This document shows positions 27,270-35,637 of a stretch of 43,567 nucleotides of DNA, piece by piece. The DNA lies in contig NZ_LMSK01000005.1 of the NCBI RefSeq assembly GCF_001428385.1, positions 1 to 43,567 on the forward strand. The letters run 5' to 3'. This stretch comes from Rhodanobacter sp. Soil772 (GTDB lineage: Bacteria; Pseudomonadota; Gammaproteobacteria; Xanthomonadales; Rhodanobacteraceae). The notes under the pieces are model-generated. The model did not search any database. It was not told the origin of the DNA and saw nothing but the letters and a program-made list of their open reading frames with translations. The position numbers and the translations under genes were made by a program. How positions within the stretch are numbered: the first letter of the stretch is position 1; every line of letters begins with the position of its first letter.

Positions 27270-28607
27270 TCAGCGGTTGCGGATGCGCAGCACCTGGCCG
27301 AGTTTGATCTGGTCGTTCTTCAGGTGGTTCCACTCGCGCAACTGGGCCACCTCGACCGAATGCCGCTTGGCGATCGTCGACAGCGTGTCGCCCTTGGTCA
27401 CCTTGTAGGTAGTCGCGGCCTGACCGGCGTCGGCGCTGACCTTGCCGAAGTCCTTGCCCCTGGTCTGGCTGACCGTGGTGGCGCTGCCGTTCGCATGGGT
27501 TACGCCGCTGACGGTGACGTCGCTCACGCTGCCCTGCACCTTGCTCAGGCGGGCGGTGTCCCTGGCATCGGCGCGACGCTGTTCCAGCGCCTGCCGCGCT
27601 GCCAGCGTGTCGGGCGAGGTCGGCGCGATCGCGGCACGCGCCGCGTAGGTGGCACCCGGTGCCGACACCGGCGTGCTCCTGACCGGGCGCGCGCCGACTT
27701 CGGCCAGGATCCGGCTGCGCCGCGAGATGTCCATCGACGCCAGCGCGCCGCCATCCTGATACGGCAGCACGGCATGCCTGCGCAGCGCGGCCTTGCCCGG
27801 CTCGGTCTGCATGAAGTCGATGAACGCCTGCGCCTGCGCGGCCTTCGGGCTGCGCGGGTTGGTTACCAGGTACAGCGGGGTGAACAGCGGGTAGCTGCCG
27901 TCGGCGATGTTGGCGACGGTGGCCGGCTTGCCGTTGATCGGGATCGCCTTGAGCTTGGCATTGCCGCTGATGCTGGACAGCGTGGACACGCCCAGGCCGT
28001 TCGGGTTCAGCGCGATGCCTTCTTCCAGCTTGCGCGTGTTGACGTACAGCCGCGGCGCCGCCACCGGCTGGTTGCCGCGGCCGAACAGCAGGCTGCGCAG
28101 GCTGTATTCCACGCCGTCGCCGGGGCTGGCCACCGCGTATACGTCGATCGGCGCGCTGCGGCCGCCGACTTCGCTCCAGTTGTGGATCTTGCCGTAGTAG
28201 ATGTCGTGCACCTGTTTCAGCGTGAGGCTGCGGACCGGGTTGGACGACTGGGTGATGATCACCAGCGCGTCCCACGCCACCGGGGTGAAGGTGAGGTTCG
28301 CGTTCTGCGCGCTGTTGTCGCTGGCGCGCGCGCTGCCGGCCAGGTCGGCGGTGCCCGACGCCACCGCGTCGATGCCCGAGGCGGTGTTGAACGGCTGCAG
28401 TTCGATCCGCCCGTGGCCGGTCTTCTCCCACGCCTTCGCCACTTCGTTGACCACGCCGTTCGCGGTGGCGACGTCGCCGCGCCAGACCAGGCTGCTCTTG
28501 GCGGGGGCGCTGGTGTGCGCCTTCGGCTTGCTCCTGGCGAACGCGGGGGTGGTGAGGCAGGCCCCGATCAGGGCGACGGACAGCAGGCGGGTAAGGCGAA
28601 CGGACAT
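27270..28607 (-). CDS. Phosphate-binding-like (PstS-type) protein with C-terminal LysM domain
   Basis: This is a secreted 445-residue protein with two modules. After a signal peptide (VALIGACLTTPAFA) comes a PstS/PBP-like domain (about 30-270, with FNTASGIDAVASGTADLAGSAR and LTLKQVHDIYYGKIHNWSEVGG), similar to type II phosphate-binding proteins. A Ser/Ala/Thr-rich linker leads to a single LysM module (about 398-445, YKVTKGDTLSTIAKRHSVEV), which should bind GlcNAc-containing peptidoglycan. No pstCAB transporter genes are adjacent, so it may be an anchored periplasmic phosphate binder or an attachment protein rather than a transport subunit. ATG 28607 begins the signal peptide. The 219-base gap upstream shows only a short GC-rich hairpin (28771-28800). 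Confidence 0.85.
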   Translation of the reverse strand: MSVRLTRLLSVALIGACLTTPAFARSKPKAHTSAPAKSSLVWRGDVATANGVVNEVAKAWEKTGHGRIELQPFNTASGIDAVASGTADLAGSARASDNSAQNANLTFTPVAWDALVIITQSSNPVRSLTLKQVHDIYYGKIHNWSEVGGRSAPIDVYAVASPGDGVEYSLRSLLFGRGNQPVAAPRLYVNTRKLEEGIALNPNGLGVSTLSSISGNAKLKAIPINGKPATVANIADGSYPLFTPLYLVTNPRSPKAAQAQAFIDFMQTEPGKAALRRHAVLPYQDGGALASMDISRRSRILAEVGARPVRSTPVSAPGATYAARAAIAPTSPDTLAARQALEQRRADARDTARLSKVQGSVSDVTVSGVTHANGSATTVSQTRGKDFGKVSADAGQAATTYKVTKGDTLSTIAKRHSVEVAQLREWNHLKNDQIKLGQVLRIRNR

Positions 28608-28826
28608 GGTGGTAGGGAGCCCCGGCAAGATTTGAATGTGGATGTAATGGCGCGAGTATGGCGCCTTGCAGGCGCACGCAGGATGAAGCGGTGAGGATAT
28701 TTCATCGGCCTGAATGCAGAACATCAAGCGCTTTCATGGGTTTGCGCGACGGCAGACCCCGAAGCTGTGCGCCGGGACACGGCCCGGAGGCGATCCCGGC
28801 CACGCTTTCGCCTGAACGGCTTTCGC

Positions 28827-30233
28827 CTAGTTGACCACCACGTAGCGCGTGCCATCGTCGTCGGCGACCACCAGCACCAGCTGGCGCGGCTTCACCCCGG
28901 CCAGTCCGCGCAGCATGTTCAGGCCGGTGATGCGCTGGTTGCCCACGCCGATCACCACGTCGTCGGCACTCAGCCCCGCGCGTGCCGCGCGACTGCCCGG
29001 CTGCACCGCGCTGATCGCCACGCCGTACCAGCCCTGGTTGCGCTGGTTCTGGCTCAGCTCGGTGAAGCGCACGCCGGCCAGGCGCGGATCGAGCTGGCCG
29101 CCGTCGACGCTGGCCAGCTTCTCCGCGGTGAGCGTGGCGCTGACTTCGCGCAGCTTGCCGTCGCGCAGCACGCCCAGGCGCAGCGTGCTGCCCAGCGGCA
29201 GCAGGCCCTCGGCGTTGTTCAGTTCCTGCACGTTATGCAGCGACTTGCCGTTCAGCGTGGTCAGCACGTCGCCCGGCTGCAGGCCGGCGTGCGCGGCGGC
29301 CGAGCCGTCGGTCACGCCGGTGACCACCACGCCGTTGCTGTCCTTCAGCCCGAGCAGCTGGGCGATGCGCGGGGTGATCGCCTGGGTCTGCGCGCCCAGG
29401 CTGCCGCGCTGCACCTTGCCGTGCGCCAGCAGTTGCGCCATCACTTCGCTGGTGAGGTTGCTGGGGATCGCGAAACCGATGCCGACGTTGCCGCCGGACG
29501 GCGAGAAGATCATCGTGTTGATGCCGACCAGCTCGCCGCGCAGGTTCACCAGCGCGCCGCCGGAATTGCCGGGGTTGATCGAGGCGTCGGTCTGGATGAA
29601 GTTCTGGTAACCCCCCGTGCCCGACGAGTTCTGGCCGAGGCCCGAGCGGCCCAGTGCCGAGACGATGCCGGCGGTGACCGTCTGGCCCAGCCCGAACGGG
29701 TCGCCCACCGCCACCACGTAGTCGCCCACCTGCAGCGCGGACGAATCGGCCAGCGGCAACGCCTTGAGGTTCTGCGCCGGAATCTGCACCACCGCCACGT
29801 CGGTGTCCGGGTCGCTGCCGATCAGCTTGCCCTTGAACGTGCGCCCATCCTGCAGCGTCACGCTGATGTCGTCGGCGCCGCCGACCACGTGGTTGTTGGT
29901 CAGCACGTAGCCCTTCGCCGCATCCACGATCACGCCCGAGCCCAGGCTCTGCTCGACGCGCTCGCGCGGCGTCGCCGGCAGGCCGAAGAACTGGCGCACC
30001 ATCGGGTCGTCGAAATACGCATCGCGCACCTGCACCCGGGTCGTGGTGGAAATGTTCACCACCGCCGGGGTCACCCGCGTCAGCATCGGCGCCAGCGACG
30101 GCAGCGGTTGGCCGCCGATCGCGGCCGGCAAGGTCGCCGCACGGCTGCCGCCGGGCACGCTGCCGAGGGCGACGACGGCCACGACCAGCAGGCCGGTCAG
30201 CCAGGGCACAAGACGGGAAGGCAACGGCGACAT
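28827..30233 (-). CDS. DegP/DegQ-like periplasmic serine protease (Do family)
   Basis: This HtrA-family protease degrades misfolded envelope proteins. The 468-residue product has an N-terminal signal or anchor (LVPWLTGLLVVAVVALGSV). The trypsin-like domain carries the triad His115 (LTNNHVV), Asp145 (DPDTDVAVV) and Ser224 (NPGNSGGAL), followed by two PDZ domains (about 265-350 and 375-465). Its length fits DegP, DegQ or MucD. The extended LA-loop of E. coli DegP is not obvious, so I do not choose among them. ATG 30233 has a strong GGAGGA site. A sigmaE-like promoter lies just upstream, as expected for a stress protease. It is divergent from nrdJa. Confidence 0.93.
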   Translation of the reverse strand: MSPLPSRLVPWLTGLLVVAVVALGSVPGGSRAATLPAAIGGQPLPSLAPMLTRVTPAVVNISTTTRVQVRDAYFDDPMVRQFFGLPATPRERVEQSLGSGVIVDAAKGYVLTNNHVVGGADDISVTLQDGRTFKGKLIGSDPDTDVAVVQIPAQNLKALPLADSSALQVGDYVVAVGDPFGLGQTVTAGIVSALGRSGLGQNSSGTGGYQNFIQTDASINPGNSGGALVNLRGELVGINTMIFSPSGGNVGIGFAIPSNLTSEVMAQLLAHGKVQRGSLGAQTQAITPRIAQLLGLKDSNGVVVTGVTDGSAAAHAGLQPGDVLTTLNGKSLHNVQELNNAEGLLPLGSTLRLGVLRDGKLREVSATLTAEKLASVDGGQLDPRLAGVRFTELSQNQRNQGWYGVAISAVQPGSRAARAGLSADDVVIGVGNQRITGLNMLRGLAGVKPRQLVLVVADDDGTRYVVVN

Positions 30234-30267
30234 GGAGTCCTCCAGAAGGCGGTAAAAGCAGCGCTGC

Positions 30268-30295
30268 TTCGACCGGAGCGCGGCGCGGCGGTTCC
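30268..30295 (-). promoter_or_regulatory. Candidate sigmaE-type promoter for the DegP-like gene
   Basis: Read on the minus strand, GGAACC (30290-30295) is followed after exactly 16 bases by GTCGAA (30268-30273). This resembles the extracytoplasmic-stress sigma factor consensus GGAACTT-N16-GTCAAA. Its position would give a 5' leader of about 30 bases. It is pattern-based only. Confidence 0.42.
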
Positions 30296-30365
30296 GTCCG
30301 GAAGAATGCTGTCGTGGGACTTTACAACCAGCGATGTCGGGGTTAACTTGCTTACCCGATATCAA

Positions 30366-30413
30366 CCACAACATCTTGTGTTCACGAACCAGCGCCAAGA
30401 CAAGCACTGGTGT
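30366..30413 (+). promoter_or_regulatory. Tandem NrdR-like boxes upstream of nrdJa
   Basis: CCACAACATCTTGTGT (30366-30381) matches the NrdR box ACACAATATATTGTGT at 13 of 16 positions. A weaker box AGACAAGCACTGGTGT (30398-30413) matches at 10 of 16. Their starts are 32 bases apart, the three-helical-turn spacing known for paired NrdR operators. This fits repression of ribonucleotide reductase by NrdR. The rest of the 355-base divergent gap (30234-30588) shows only the promoter candidate for the protease gene. Confidence 0.55.
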
Positions 30414-30588
30414 CGACCGTCGCACTCTTGAGGGGGAGTCGTTGTCGTCGGGAATCAGCTGACACATGGGCTGGAGGGCAATCCTCGATGGCCCGTCACG
30501 TTGCCGCTGATGTAGTTGTGAATGACATAGCCGTATCGAATAAAAAACAACGCCGGCCACAAGGTCGCAGCGAGAGGTCAGGAAGCCG

Positions 30589-32787
30589 ATGAGCACAGTG
30601 CGTGCGCCAGCCACAAGTTCAGCCCCCAGCGCGAACCCAAGTTCAACCATGAATCCAGCCGCCAGCCGTGATGCCGCCGTGGAAATTCCGCTGCAACCGG
30701 CGTCCTACGACATCTGGGACAAGAAGTATCGTCTGAAGGCGAAGTCCGGCGAACCGGTCGACGCCACCATCGACGAGACCTACCAGCGCGTGGCGCGCGC
30801 GTTGTCCGACGTCGAGGCCACCGACGAATTGCGCGGCCTCTGGTACGAAAAATTCCTGTGGGCGCTGCGCCGCGGTGCGATCCCGGCCGGCCGCATCACT
30901 TCCAACGCCGGCGCGCTGGCGCACAAGCCGGCCACTTCCACCATCAACTGCACCGTCTCGGGCACCATCCGCGACTCGATGGACGACATCCTGGAGAAGG
31001 TGCACGAGGCCGGCCTGACCCTGAAGGCCGGTTGCGGCATCGGCTACGAGTTCTCCACGCTGCGTCCGCGCGGCGCGTACGTGTCGGGCGCCGGCGCGTA
31101 TACCAGCGGCCCGCTGTCGTTCATGGATATCTACGACAAGATGTGCTTCACCGTGTCCTCCGCCGGCGGCCGCCGCGGCGCGCAGATGGGCACGTTCGAC
31201 ATCAGCCATCCCGACGCCAAGGAATTCATCCGCGCCAAGCGCGAGGACGGCCGGCTGCGCCAGTTCAACCTCAGCCTGCTGATCACCGACGGCTTCATGG
31301 ACGCGGTCGAGCACGACCAGGACTGGCCGCTGGTGTTCCCGGTGCACGTGAAGGAACGCGACGAAGTCGACCTGGCCGACCCGGCCCAGGTGGTCTGGCG
31401 CGAGTGGCCCACCCACGAGAACTACGTCGACCGCGAGGACGGCCTGGTCGCCTGCAAGATCTACGGCCACATCCGCGCGCGGCACCTGTGGGACATGATC
31501 ATGGTCTCGACGTACGACTACGCCGAGCCCGGCTTCATCCTGATCGACAAGGTCAACGAGATGAACAACAACTGGTGGTGCGAGCACATCCGCGCCACCA
31601 ACCCGTGCGGCGAACAGCCCTTGCCGCCGTACGGCTCGTGCCTGCTCGGCTCGATCAACCTGACCACCTTCGTGCGTGATCCGTTCGGCCCGAAGGCGCG
31701 TTTCGACTGGGACGAATACCGCGACGTGGTCAAGGTGTTCACCCGCATGCTCGACAACGTGGTCGAGATCAACGGCCTGCCGCTGGAGCAGCAGCGCAAC
31801 GAGATCATGGGCAAGCGCCGCCACGGCATGGGCTTCCTCGGCCTGGGTTCCACCGTGACCATGCTGAAGATGCGCTACGGGTCGACCGACGCGGTCAGCT
31901 TCACCGAGGACGTCTCGCGCGAGATGGCGGTGGCCGGCTGGGAAGTGGCGCTGGAGCTGGCACAAGAAAAGGGCGCCGCGCCGATCCTGCTGCGCGACTA
32001 CACCGTCACCGGCGACATGCTGCGCAAGCGCCCGGAAATGGTCACCGACGGCTACAAGGTCGGCGACGCCATCCCCGGCCGCGTGCTGCACGCCAGGTAC
32101 AGCCGCTACATGCAGCGCATTGCCACGGTGGCGCCGAACCTGGTCGAGCAACTGGCCGAGACCGGCGCGCGCTTCACTCACCACAGCTCGATCGCGCCCA
32201 CCGGCACGATCAGCCTGAGCCTGGCCAACAACGCCAGCAACGGCATCGAGCCCAGCTTCGCCCACAGCTATTCGCGCAACGTGATCCGCGAGGGCAAGAA
32301 GTCCAAGGAAAAGATCGAGGTGCTCAGCTACGAGCTGCTGGCCTACCGCGCCCTGATCAACGCCGACGCCAAGGCGTCCACCGACGAGGCGGCCAACAAG
32401 CTGCCGGACTACTTCGTCTCCGCCGACGACATCAGCCCGAAACAGCACGTGGACATCCAGGCCGCCTCGCAGAAGTGGATCGACTCGTCGATCTCCAAGA
32501 CCGCCAACGTGCCCACCGACTACCCCTACGAAGACTTCAAGGACATCTACTTCTACGCCTACAAACAGGGCCTGAAGGGATGCACCACGTTCCGCTTCAA
32601 CCCCGCCGCGTTCCAGGGCGTGCTGGTCAAGGACGCAGACCTTGAAAGCACCCTCTACCGCTTCGAGCTCGAAGACGGTAGCGTTGTCGAACTGAAAGGC
32701 AATGAGCAGGTGGAATACGACGGCGAGATGCACTCCGCCGCCAACCTCTTCGATGCCTTGAAGGAAGGCTACTACGGCAAGTTCTGA
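30589..32787 (+). CDS. nrdJ: Adenosylcobalamin-dependent (class II) ribonucleotide reductase, catalytic part NrdJa
   Basis: This enzyme reduces ribonucleotides to deoxyribonucleotides using adenosylcobalamin, independently of oxygen. The 732-residue protein holds the ten-strand barrel motifs: STINCTVSG (Cys121, one of the redox thiol pair), TLKAGCGIGYEFSTLRP, and the finger-loop NPCGEQPLPPYGSCLLGSIN with Cys340 (thiyl radical site) and Glu342. It ends without the C-terminal redox Cys motif, which lies instead in the separate downstream gene, as in the split NrdJa/NrdJb of pseudomonads. ATG 30589 has AGGA at proper spacing. The 45-residue N-terminal tail is Ser/Pro/Ala-rich; no ATP-cone is apparent. 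Confidence 0.92.
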   Translation: MSTVRAPATSSAPSANPSSTMNPAASRDAAVEIPLQPASYDIWDKKYRLKAKSGEPVDATIDETYQRVARALSDVEATDELRGLWYEKFLWALRRGAIPAGRITSNAGALAHKPATSTINCTVSGTIRDSMDDILEKVHEAGLTLKAGCGIGYEFSTLRPRGAYVSGAGAYTSGPLSFMDIYDKMCFTVSSAGGRRGAQMGTFDISHPDAKEFIRAKREDGRLRQFNLSLLITDGFMDAVEHDQDWPLVFPVHVKERDEVDLADPAQVVWREWPTHENYVDREDGLVACKIYGHIRARHLWDMIMVSTYDYAEPGFILIDKVNEMNNNWWCEHIRATNPCGEQPLPPYGSCLLGSINLTTFVRDPFGPKARFDWDEYRDVVKVFTRMLDNVVEINGLPLEQQRNEIMGKRRHGMGFLGLGSTVTMLKMRYGSTDAVSFTEDVSREMAVAGWEVALELAQEKGAAPILLRDYTVTGDMLRKRPEMVTDGYKVGDAIPGRVLHARYSRYMQRIATVAPNLVEQLAETGARFTHHSSIAPTGTISLSLANNASNGIEPSFAHSYSRNVIREGKKSKEKIEVLSYELLAYRALINADAKASTDEAANKLPDYFVSADDISPKQHVDIQAASQKWIDSSISKTANVPTDYPYEDFKDIYFYAYKQGLKGCTTFRFNPAAFQGVLVKDADLESTLYRFELEDGSVVELKGNEQVEYDGEMHSAANLFDALKEGYYGKF

Positions 32788-32846
32788 ACCGTCGCACGCT
32801 CCCGGCGTGCGACAACTCAAGCGGTCCACCGGAGGGGAACACCAGC

Positions 32847-33596
32847 ATGTCCATCGATAACGAAGTTGAAATGAACGCCACCACCGCGCCGGCCGCCGCC
32901 GAGGCGCCTGCCGTCGTCCTGCCGGTCTTGCCGGAAGTGCCGCCGGCTGCGCCGGTTGCCGCACCCGCGCCGGCAAAGAAGAAGCCGGCAGCGAAGAAGA
33001 AGGCCGCTCCGAAGAAGGCCGCGGCCAAGAAGGCTGCGCCGAAGAAGGCCGCTGCGAAGAAGGCTGCGCCGAAGAAGGCTGCTGCGAAGAAGGCTGCACC
33101 AAAGAAGGCTGCCGCCAAGAAGGCCGCGCCGAAGAAAGCCGCGGCAAAGAAGAAGGCCGCGCCCAAGAAGGCTGCGGCGAAAAAGGCCGCGCCGAAGAAG
33201 GCCGCCGCCAAGAAAGCCGTGAAGAAGGCGGCGAAGAAAGTCGCCCGGAAGGTGGCGAAGAAAGTGGCGGTGAAGAAGACCGCCGCGAAGAAGGCCGTCA
33301 AGAAGGCAGCAAAGAAAGTCGTCAAGAAGGCCGGCGCCGCGAAGAAAGCGGTGAAGAAGGTCGCCAAGAAAGTCGCCAAGGTGGTGAAGAAGAAAGCCGC
33401 CAAGGCCGCAAAGAAGGTCAGCAGCAAGAAGTCGGCCAGCAAGAAGGCCGCACCGAAAAAGGCGGCAGCGAAGAAGTCCGCCAGCAAGAAAGCCGTCGCC
33501 AAGACGGTCAAGAGGTCCACTGCCAGCAAGAAAGCGAGCGTCAAGTCGGCAGCGCGCAAGCCTGCCGCCAAGAAGGCCGCTGCAAAACGGAAGTAA
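32847..33596 (+). CDS. Histone H1-like Lys/Ala/Pro-rich DNA-binding protein
   Basis: This is a 249-residue, very basic, low-complexity protein. After an acidic, Ala/Pro-rich N-terminus (about 45 residues), nearly everything is tandem AAKKAAPKK- and AAKK-type units like the C-terminal tail of eukaryotic histone H1 and bacterial AlgP/Hc-like proteins. Such proteins bind DNA without sequence specificity and help compact the nucleoid; the exact role here is unknown. ATG 32847 has a good AGGGGA site. Unusually, it lies between nrdJa and nrdJb. The repeated DNA makes repeat-number variation by slippage likely. Confidence 0.85.
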   Translation: MSIDNEVEMNATTAPAAAEAPAVVLPVLPEVPPAAPVAAPAPAKKKPAAKKKAAPKKAAAKKAAPKKAAAKKAAPKKAAAKKAAPKKAAAKKAAPKKAAAKKKAAPKKAAAKKAAPKKAAAKKAVKKAAKKVARKVAKKVAVKKTAAKKAVKKAAKKVVKKAGAAKKAVKKVAKKVAKVVKKKAAKAAKKVSSKKSASKKAAPKKAAAKKSASKKAVAKTVKRSTASKKASVKSAARKPAAKKAAAKRK

Positions 33597-33605
33597 GCAG
33601 CACCG

Positions 33606-33636
33606 CATCCGGCCCGGCCCAGCGCCGGGCCGGATG
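33606..33636. other. Perfect 12-bp hairpin without T-tract
   Basis: CATCCGGCCCGG (33606-33617) and CCGGGCCGGATG (33625-33636) form a 12-bp stem with a 7-base loop, 10 bases after the H1-like stop codon and 58 before nrdJb. With no T-run it may be an mRNA-stabilising or attenuating structure that sets different levels for H1 and NrdJb. Confidence 0.55.
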
Positions 33637-33694
33637 ATCCACGCAGCACGCCGCGTCCGCACCGGCATCAACACTCAAGAAAGAAGCGAACACC

Positions 33695-34444
33695 ATGGCG
33701 ATCAAGATCGACAAGAAGATCACGGGCTACAACGTGGTCAAACCCGAAGACAAGGTTGCCGCCACCCCGGTCACCGCCGCCGCGTCGAAAGAGGCGCCCA
33801 CGGCCGAAGTGATCCAGATGCACGAAAGCGTCGAGCGGCCCGAGACCCTGGTCGGCTCCACCTTCAAGATCAAGTCGCCGCTGTTCGAGCACGCGCTGTA
33901 CGTCACCATCAACGACATCGTGCTCAACGCCGGCACCAAGCACGAGCTGCGCCGCCCCTTCGAGATCTTCATCAACTCGAAGAACATGGACCACTTCCAG
34001 TGGATCGTGGCGCTCACCCGCATCCTGTCCGCCGTGTTCCGCAAGGGCGGCGACGTCACCTTCATCGTGGAAGAACTGAAAGCCGTGTTCGACCCCCGCG
34101 GCGGCTACTTCAAGGCCGGCGGCATCTACATGCCCAGCATCGTCGCCGAGATCGGCGGCGTGATCGAACAGCACATGAAGAACATCGGCCTGATCCACGA
34201 CCCGGAGATGGACGACGCGACGCGCAAGCTGATTGCCGAGAAGCGGGCGGCGTACGAGCAGGCTGGGGCAAAAAAAAACTCTGACGTGAGCAAGGCGGCT
34301 TCGGCCGCGACGACCTCCAGCGATACCGAATCCTCGGGCTTCCCGCCGGGCGCGACGCTGTGCGCGAAGTGCAATACGCAGGCGCTGGTGCTGATGGATG
34401 GGTGTCAGACGTGTTTGAATTGTGGGTATTCGAAGTGCGGCTGA
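33695..34444 (+). CDS. Class II ribonucleotide reductase C-terminal part NrdJb
   Basis: This is a 249-residue protein matching the C-terminal section of class II reductases. It opens MAIKIDKKITGYNVV. The middle region includes RPFEIFINSKNMDHFQWIVALTRILSAVFRKGG, which is found in full-length NrdJ. The last residues carry Cys pairs (LCAKCNTQALVLMDGCQTC, then NCGYSKCG) that in NrdJ shuttle electrons to the active-site disulfide. In pseudomonads NrdJb is required with NrdJa for activity. A Thr/Ser-rich linker (about 195-225) precedes the Cys tail. Here it is separated from nrdJa by the H1-like gene. Confidence 0.88.
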   Translation: MAIKIDKKITGYNVVKPEDKVAATPVTAAASKEAPTAEVIQMHESVERPETLVGSTFKIKSPLFEHALYVTINDIVLNAGTKHELRRPFEIFINSKNMDHFQWIVALTRILSAVFRKGGDVTFIVEELKAVFDPRGGYFKAGGIYMPSIVAEIGGVIEQHMKNIGLIHDPEMDDATRKLIAEKRAAYEQAGAKKNSDVSKAASAATTSSDTESSGFPPGATLCAKCNTQALVLMDGCQTCLNCGYSKCG

Positions 34445-34470
34445 GCAAATAAGCGTAATGTCGGTTTGAA

Positions 34471-34503
34471 AAAGGGTGGCAGTGATGCCGCCCTTTATTC
34501 TTT
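34471..34503 (+). terminator. Terminator after nrdJb
   Basis: AAAGGGTGGC (34471-34480) pairs with GCCGCCCTTT (34487-34496), with one G-T wobble and a 6-base loop, and is followed by ATTCTTT. It ends the ribonucleotide reductase unit and separates it from the A+T-rich two-gene island. Confidence 0.7.
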
Positions 34504-34521
34504 GAGCTAAGGAGGGGGTAC

Positions 34522-35622
34522 GTGAAGACTATTTCAATCTTTAACAATAAAGGTGGCGTCGGCAAAACAACGCTGACCTACCATTTGGCGCATGCACTCG
34601 CCGAAATGGGGCATAAGACGCTAGTTATCGACCTCGACCCTCAGTGCAATTTAACTATCCTAGGTATGGACGAGGAGGTAATTCATGCGATATGGGCCGC
34701 GGAAGATGACTTCATCCAAGATTTTGAGAAGGCTAAGATTTCTATAGATGATGCGGCATTCGAGGCGATGCTTGATGCACCAAGGTCCATACATTTTCTT
34801 CTTAAACCGACTGAGGATGGTGTTGGTGATATACCAAGACTCCCGCCGCCATATGAGTTGTCGCACGGTCTGGGGCTTGTCCCTGGGCGCTTAACGATGC
34901 ACATGTATGAAGACAAAATAAGCAAATTGTGGAGCGAGGCATTTCAGGGTGATCCTCAGGCAGTTCGCACGATTACAAAAATCCGCACGATTGCCCGTGC
35001 TTATGCATCCGCGCATGGTTACGAATTCGTAATCATGGATACTTCGCCGAGCCTTGGCGCCTTGAACAAGGTCGTTATCTCAACGACAGACGGCTTTTTG
35101 ATTCCTTGCATGCCCGATATGTTCTCTTTGTATGGCATTCGTAATATCGGTGCTGCACTCGCGGGATGGAAAAAACAGTTTCACACCATGTATTCACTGC
35201 TTTCGGACGAGAAGCGTGCTGAGTTCCCGGAGCGTTTCATTAAATTGTTAGGATTTACAATTTATAATGCAAAAAAATATACTGCAGTCGATCATCCATG
35301 GAATTTGGCGACGGCGCATTTTAACTATGCAATGCAGATACCTACCGCTATCACTGATTTTATCCCAGAGGTCATTAGAGATCACTTGAGTCCTAAGTTG
35401 CTGAGTGCTCCAGTAGGCGGAGAGTCTGTGATGCATGGTCACAACACGCTTCCAGGTATGGCGCAAAAATATCATGCCCCGATCTGGAGGGTTCCAGATA
35501 TAACTTCACTTGAAACGGATGATGCGTCGACAATTAGAGGTAATCGAGCAATTTATTATGGGACGAGAGCGAGTTACTTCGCTTTTGCTGAATCGCTCCT
35601 GGAACGAGTTGCTCTAATCTGA
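34522..35622 (+). CDS. ParA/MinD-family ATPase (accessory, not chromosomal parA)
   Basis: This is a deviant-Walker P-loop ATPase of 366 residues. The N-terminus reads MKTISIFNNKGGVGKTTLTY, with the Walker A motif at residues 10-17 (K10, K15). Then come LVIDLDPQCNLT and a Walker B-like FVIMDTSPSLGALN. ParA-type proteins dimerise with ATP and bind DNA or membranes to position cargo. No ParB gene and no parS-like repeats are visible. The GTG start at 34522 has a strong AAGGAGGGGG site. Codon use is clearly richer in A/T-ending codons than in all neighbours, a sign of horizontal transfer. It is followed 15 bases later by a RelA/SpoT-domain gene, suggesting a functional pair. Confidence 0.88.
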   Translation: MKTISIFNNKGGVGKTTLTYHLAHALAEMGHKTLVIDLDPQCNLTILGMDEEVIHAIWAAEDDFIQDFEKAKISIDDAAFEAMLDAPRSIHFLLKPTEDGVGDIPRLPPPYELSHGLGLVPGRLTMHMYEDKISKLWSEAFQGDPQAVRTITKIRTIARAYASAHGYEFVIMDTSPSLGALNKVVISTTDGFLIPCMPDMFSLYGIRNIGAALAGWKKQFHTMYSLLSDEKRAEFPERFIKLLGFTIYNAKKYTAVDHPWNLATAHFNYAMQIPTAITDFIPEVIRDHLSPKLLSAPVGGESVMHGHNTLPGMAQKYHAPIWRVPDITSLETDDASTIRGNRAIYYGTRASYFAFAESLLERVALI

Positions 35623-35637
35623 CAACTGGAGGAAATC

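Noticed and set aside
26557..28677. A 706-residue minus-strand frame joining the HAD gene with upstream DNA
   Set aside because: The upstream two thirds is the shadow of the PstS-like/LysM gene; the HAD protein begins at the GTG at 27258.
28608..28826. Pho box upstream of the PstS-like/LysM gene
   Set aside because: A 7-4-7 direct-repeat arrangement can be drawn, but it matches the PhoB consensus at too few positions to support.
30300..30588. Cobalamin riboswitch before the B12-dependent ribonucleotide reductase
   Set aside because: I looked for the conserved B12 box and the matching helices in the leader and found none; the pattern that fits is the pair of NrdR boxes.
32847..33596. Minus-strand Phe/Ala/Leu-rich frames opposite the H1-like gene as membrane proteins
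   Set aside because: They are the antisense of the AAKK repeats, have no ribosome site or domain, and their composition follows mechanically from the repeat.
34522..35622. Chromosomal parA of the origin region, or a plasmid partition locus
   Set aside because: No parB, parS-like repeats, gidA/gidB or replication gene is adjacent, and the partner is a RelA/SpoT-domain gene.
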